Source: Rhodospirillales bacterium (GTDB lineage Bacteria > Pseudomonadota > Alphaproteobacteria > Rhodospirillales > Casp-alpha2). Taken from it: a DNA stretch of 5,864 bases. This document shows positions 5,200 through 5,864 of the stretch, piece by piece; the first letter of the stretch is position 1; each line of letters starts with the position of its first letter. The DNA lies in the NCBI GenBank assembly GCA_018664265.1, contig JABJOR010000178.1, forward strand, positions 1 through 5,864, read 5' to 3'. A program made the translations under genes and the position numbers. The notes below the pieces were generated by a model, which was not told where the DNA came from, made no database searches, and was given only the letters and a program-made list of their open reading frames with translations.

Positions 5200-5864
5200 A
5201 TGGCTGGAGTTGAGGGGCGTGTAGCCCTTGTTACGGGCGGTGGTCGAGGCATAGGGCGTGCAACAGCAACCCTGTTGGCGTCACGCGGTGCTCAGGTGAT
5301 GTGCGTCGGACGAAGCAAACAGGAACTGGAGGAAACCGGTTTCGAATATTCGGTGGCAGACCTTGGAACTTCAGAGGGCTGTGCCAAAGTCGTTGCAGAT
5401 GCCAGGCAACAGCTAGGCCCAATTGAGATTCTTGTCTGCAACCACGGCCTCGGCTCGGCTCATGAACTGGTCGTCTGGGAACAGGAACCAGACGTTTGGA
5501 GTGAGTCGATGCGGATCAATCTTGATGGGCCATTTCACCTCTCAAAGCTGGTGATGCCAGAAATGATCGAACGCCAATACGGGCGCATGGTTTACACAAG
5601 TTCCACGTCAGCACTGGTCGCGGAACATGCGGGATGCGCATACAACAGTTCCAAAGCCGGACTGCTGGGGTTAATGCGTTCGGTTGCCATGGATGGCGGC
5701 GCTTATGGCATTACATCGAACGCGGTATTGCCTGGCTGGGTACGCACCGAAATGGCCGAACGTTCGGCCCGCCAGACAGCAAGTGATCGTGGTATCACGG
5801 CTGAGCAAGTGTGGGAGGAACGGGCTGTATCGTATCCTGCTGGCCGTGTTGTGACACCAGAAGA
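5200..5864 (+). CDS. Short-chain dehydrogenase/reductase (SDR), 3' end beyond window
   Basis: From ATG 5200, 221 residues are readable before the window ends; classical SDRs have about 250, so only a short C-terminal part is missing. It has the cofactor motif TGGGRGIG (12-19), CNHG (80-83) in place of the usual NNAG, the structural N107 in RINLDG, catalytic S135, Y148 and K152 (the YxxxK in YNSSK), and PGWVRTEM (178-185). The tetrad is complete, so it should be an active NAD(P)H-dependent oxidoreductase. An Arg at 40 after the second strand (CVGRSK region) hints at NADPH but is not decisive. The substrate is unknown; 3-oxoacyl-ACP reductase-like and sugar or secondary-alcohol dehydrogenases share these motifs. 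GGAG at 5186-5189 is a somewhat distant ribosome site. I see no functional tie to B12. Confidence 0.9.
   Translation, partial: MAGVEGRVALVTGGGRGIGRATATLLASRGAQVMCVGRSKQELEETGFEYSVADLGTSEGCAKVVADARQQLGPIEILVCNHGLGSAHELVVWEQEPDVWSESMRINLDGPFHLSKLVMPEMIERQYGRMVYTSSTSALVAEHAGCAYNSSKAGLLGLMRSVAMDGGAYGITSNAVLPGWVRTEMAERSARQTASDRGITAEQVWEERAVSYPAGRVVTPE

Overview
The window looks like chromosomal DNA from an alphaproteobacterium with fairly balanced base composition. The basis is a BluB of the alphaproteobacterial type, a cobUTS cluster behind a cobalamin riboswitch, a sarcosine/dimethylglycine dehydrogenase-like flavoprotein, and general protein similarity. Genus cannot be fixed from the sequence alone. 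No mobile element, tRNA, rRNA or CRISPR array is visible.

The centre is a 611-base gene-free control region (2151-2761) between divergent transcription units. It carries two cobalamin riboswitches pointing away from each other, each with an exact TTGACA -35 box just upstream. To the left (minus strand) lie bluB, an exported M23 metallopeptidase and the N-terminal part of an FAD-dependent oxidoreductase. Gaps are 39 and 27 bases, so all three may share the riboswitch-controlled transcript. To the right (plus strand) lie cobU, cobT and cobS, tightly packed: cobT starts directly after the cobU stop, and cobS overlaps the end of cobT by about 20 bases. After a 124-base gap a short-chain dehydrogenase/reductase (SDR) gene begins and runs off the window end.

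The four cobalamin genes form the nucleotide-loop assembly part of B12 synthesis. BluB makes 5,6-dimethylbenzimidazole (DMB) from reduced FMN. CobT activates DMB to alpha-ribazole phosphate. CobU phosphorylates adenosylcobinamide and adds GMP. CobS joins the two halves at the membrane. Both arms are probably shut down by cobalamin through their own riboswitch. The cobU leader between aptamer and start codon contains several long complementary segments, including one that masks the GTG start codon, which suggests control of translation initiation. The flanking peptidase, flavoprotein and SDR have no established role in B12 synthesis.

The most interesting points are the back-to-back riboswitch pair with aptamers of different architecture, the candidate switching helices before cobU, and the possible inclusion of a peptidase and a flavoprotein in a B12-repressed operon. 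I found no clearly new biological system. The rest is a recognisable B12 salvage/assembly locus.
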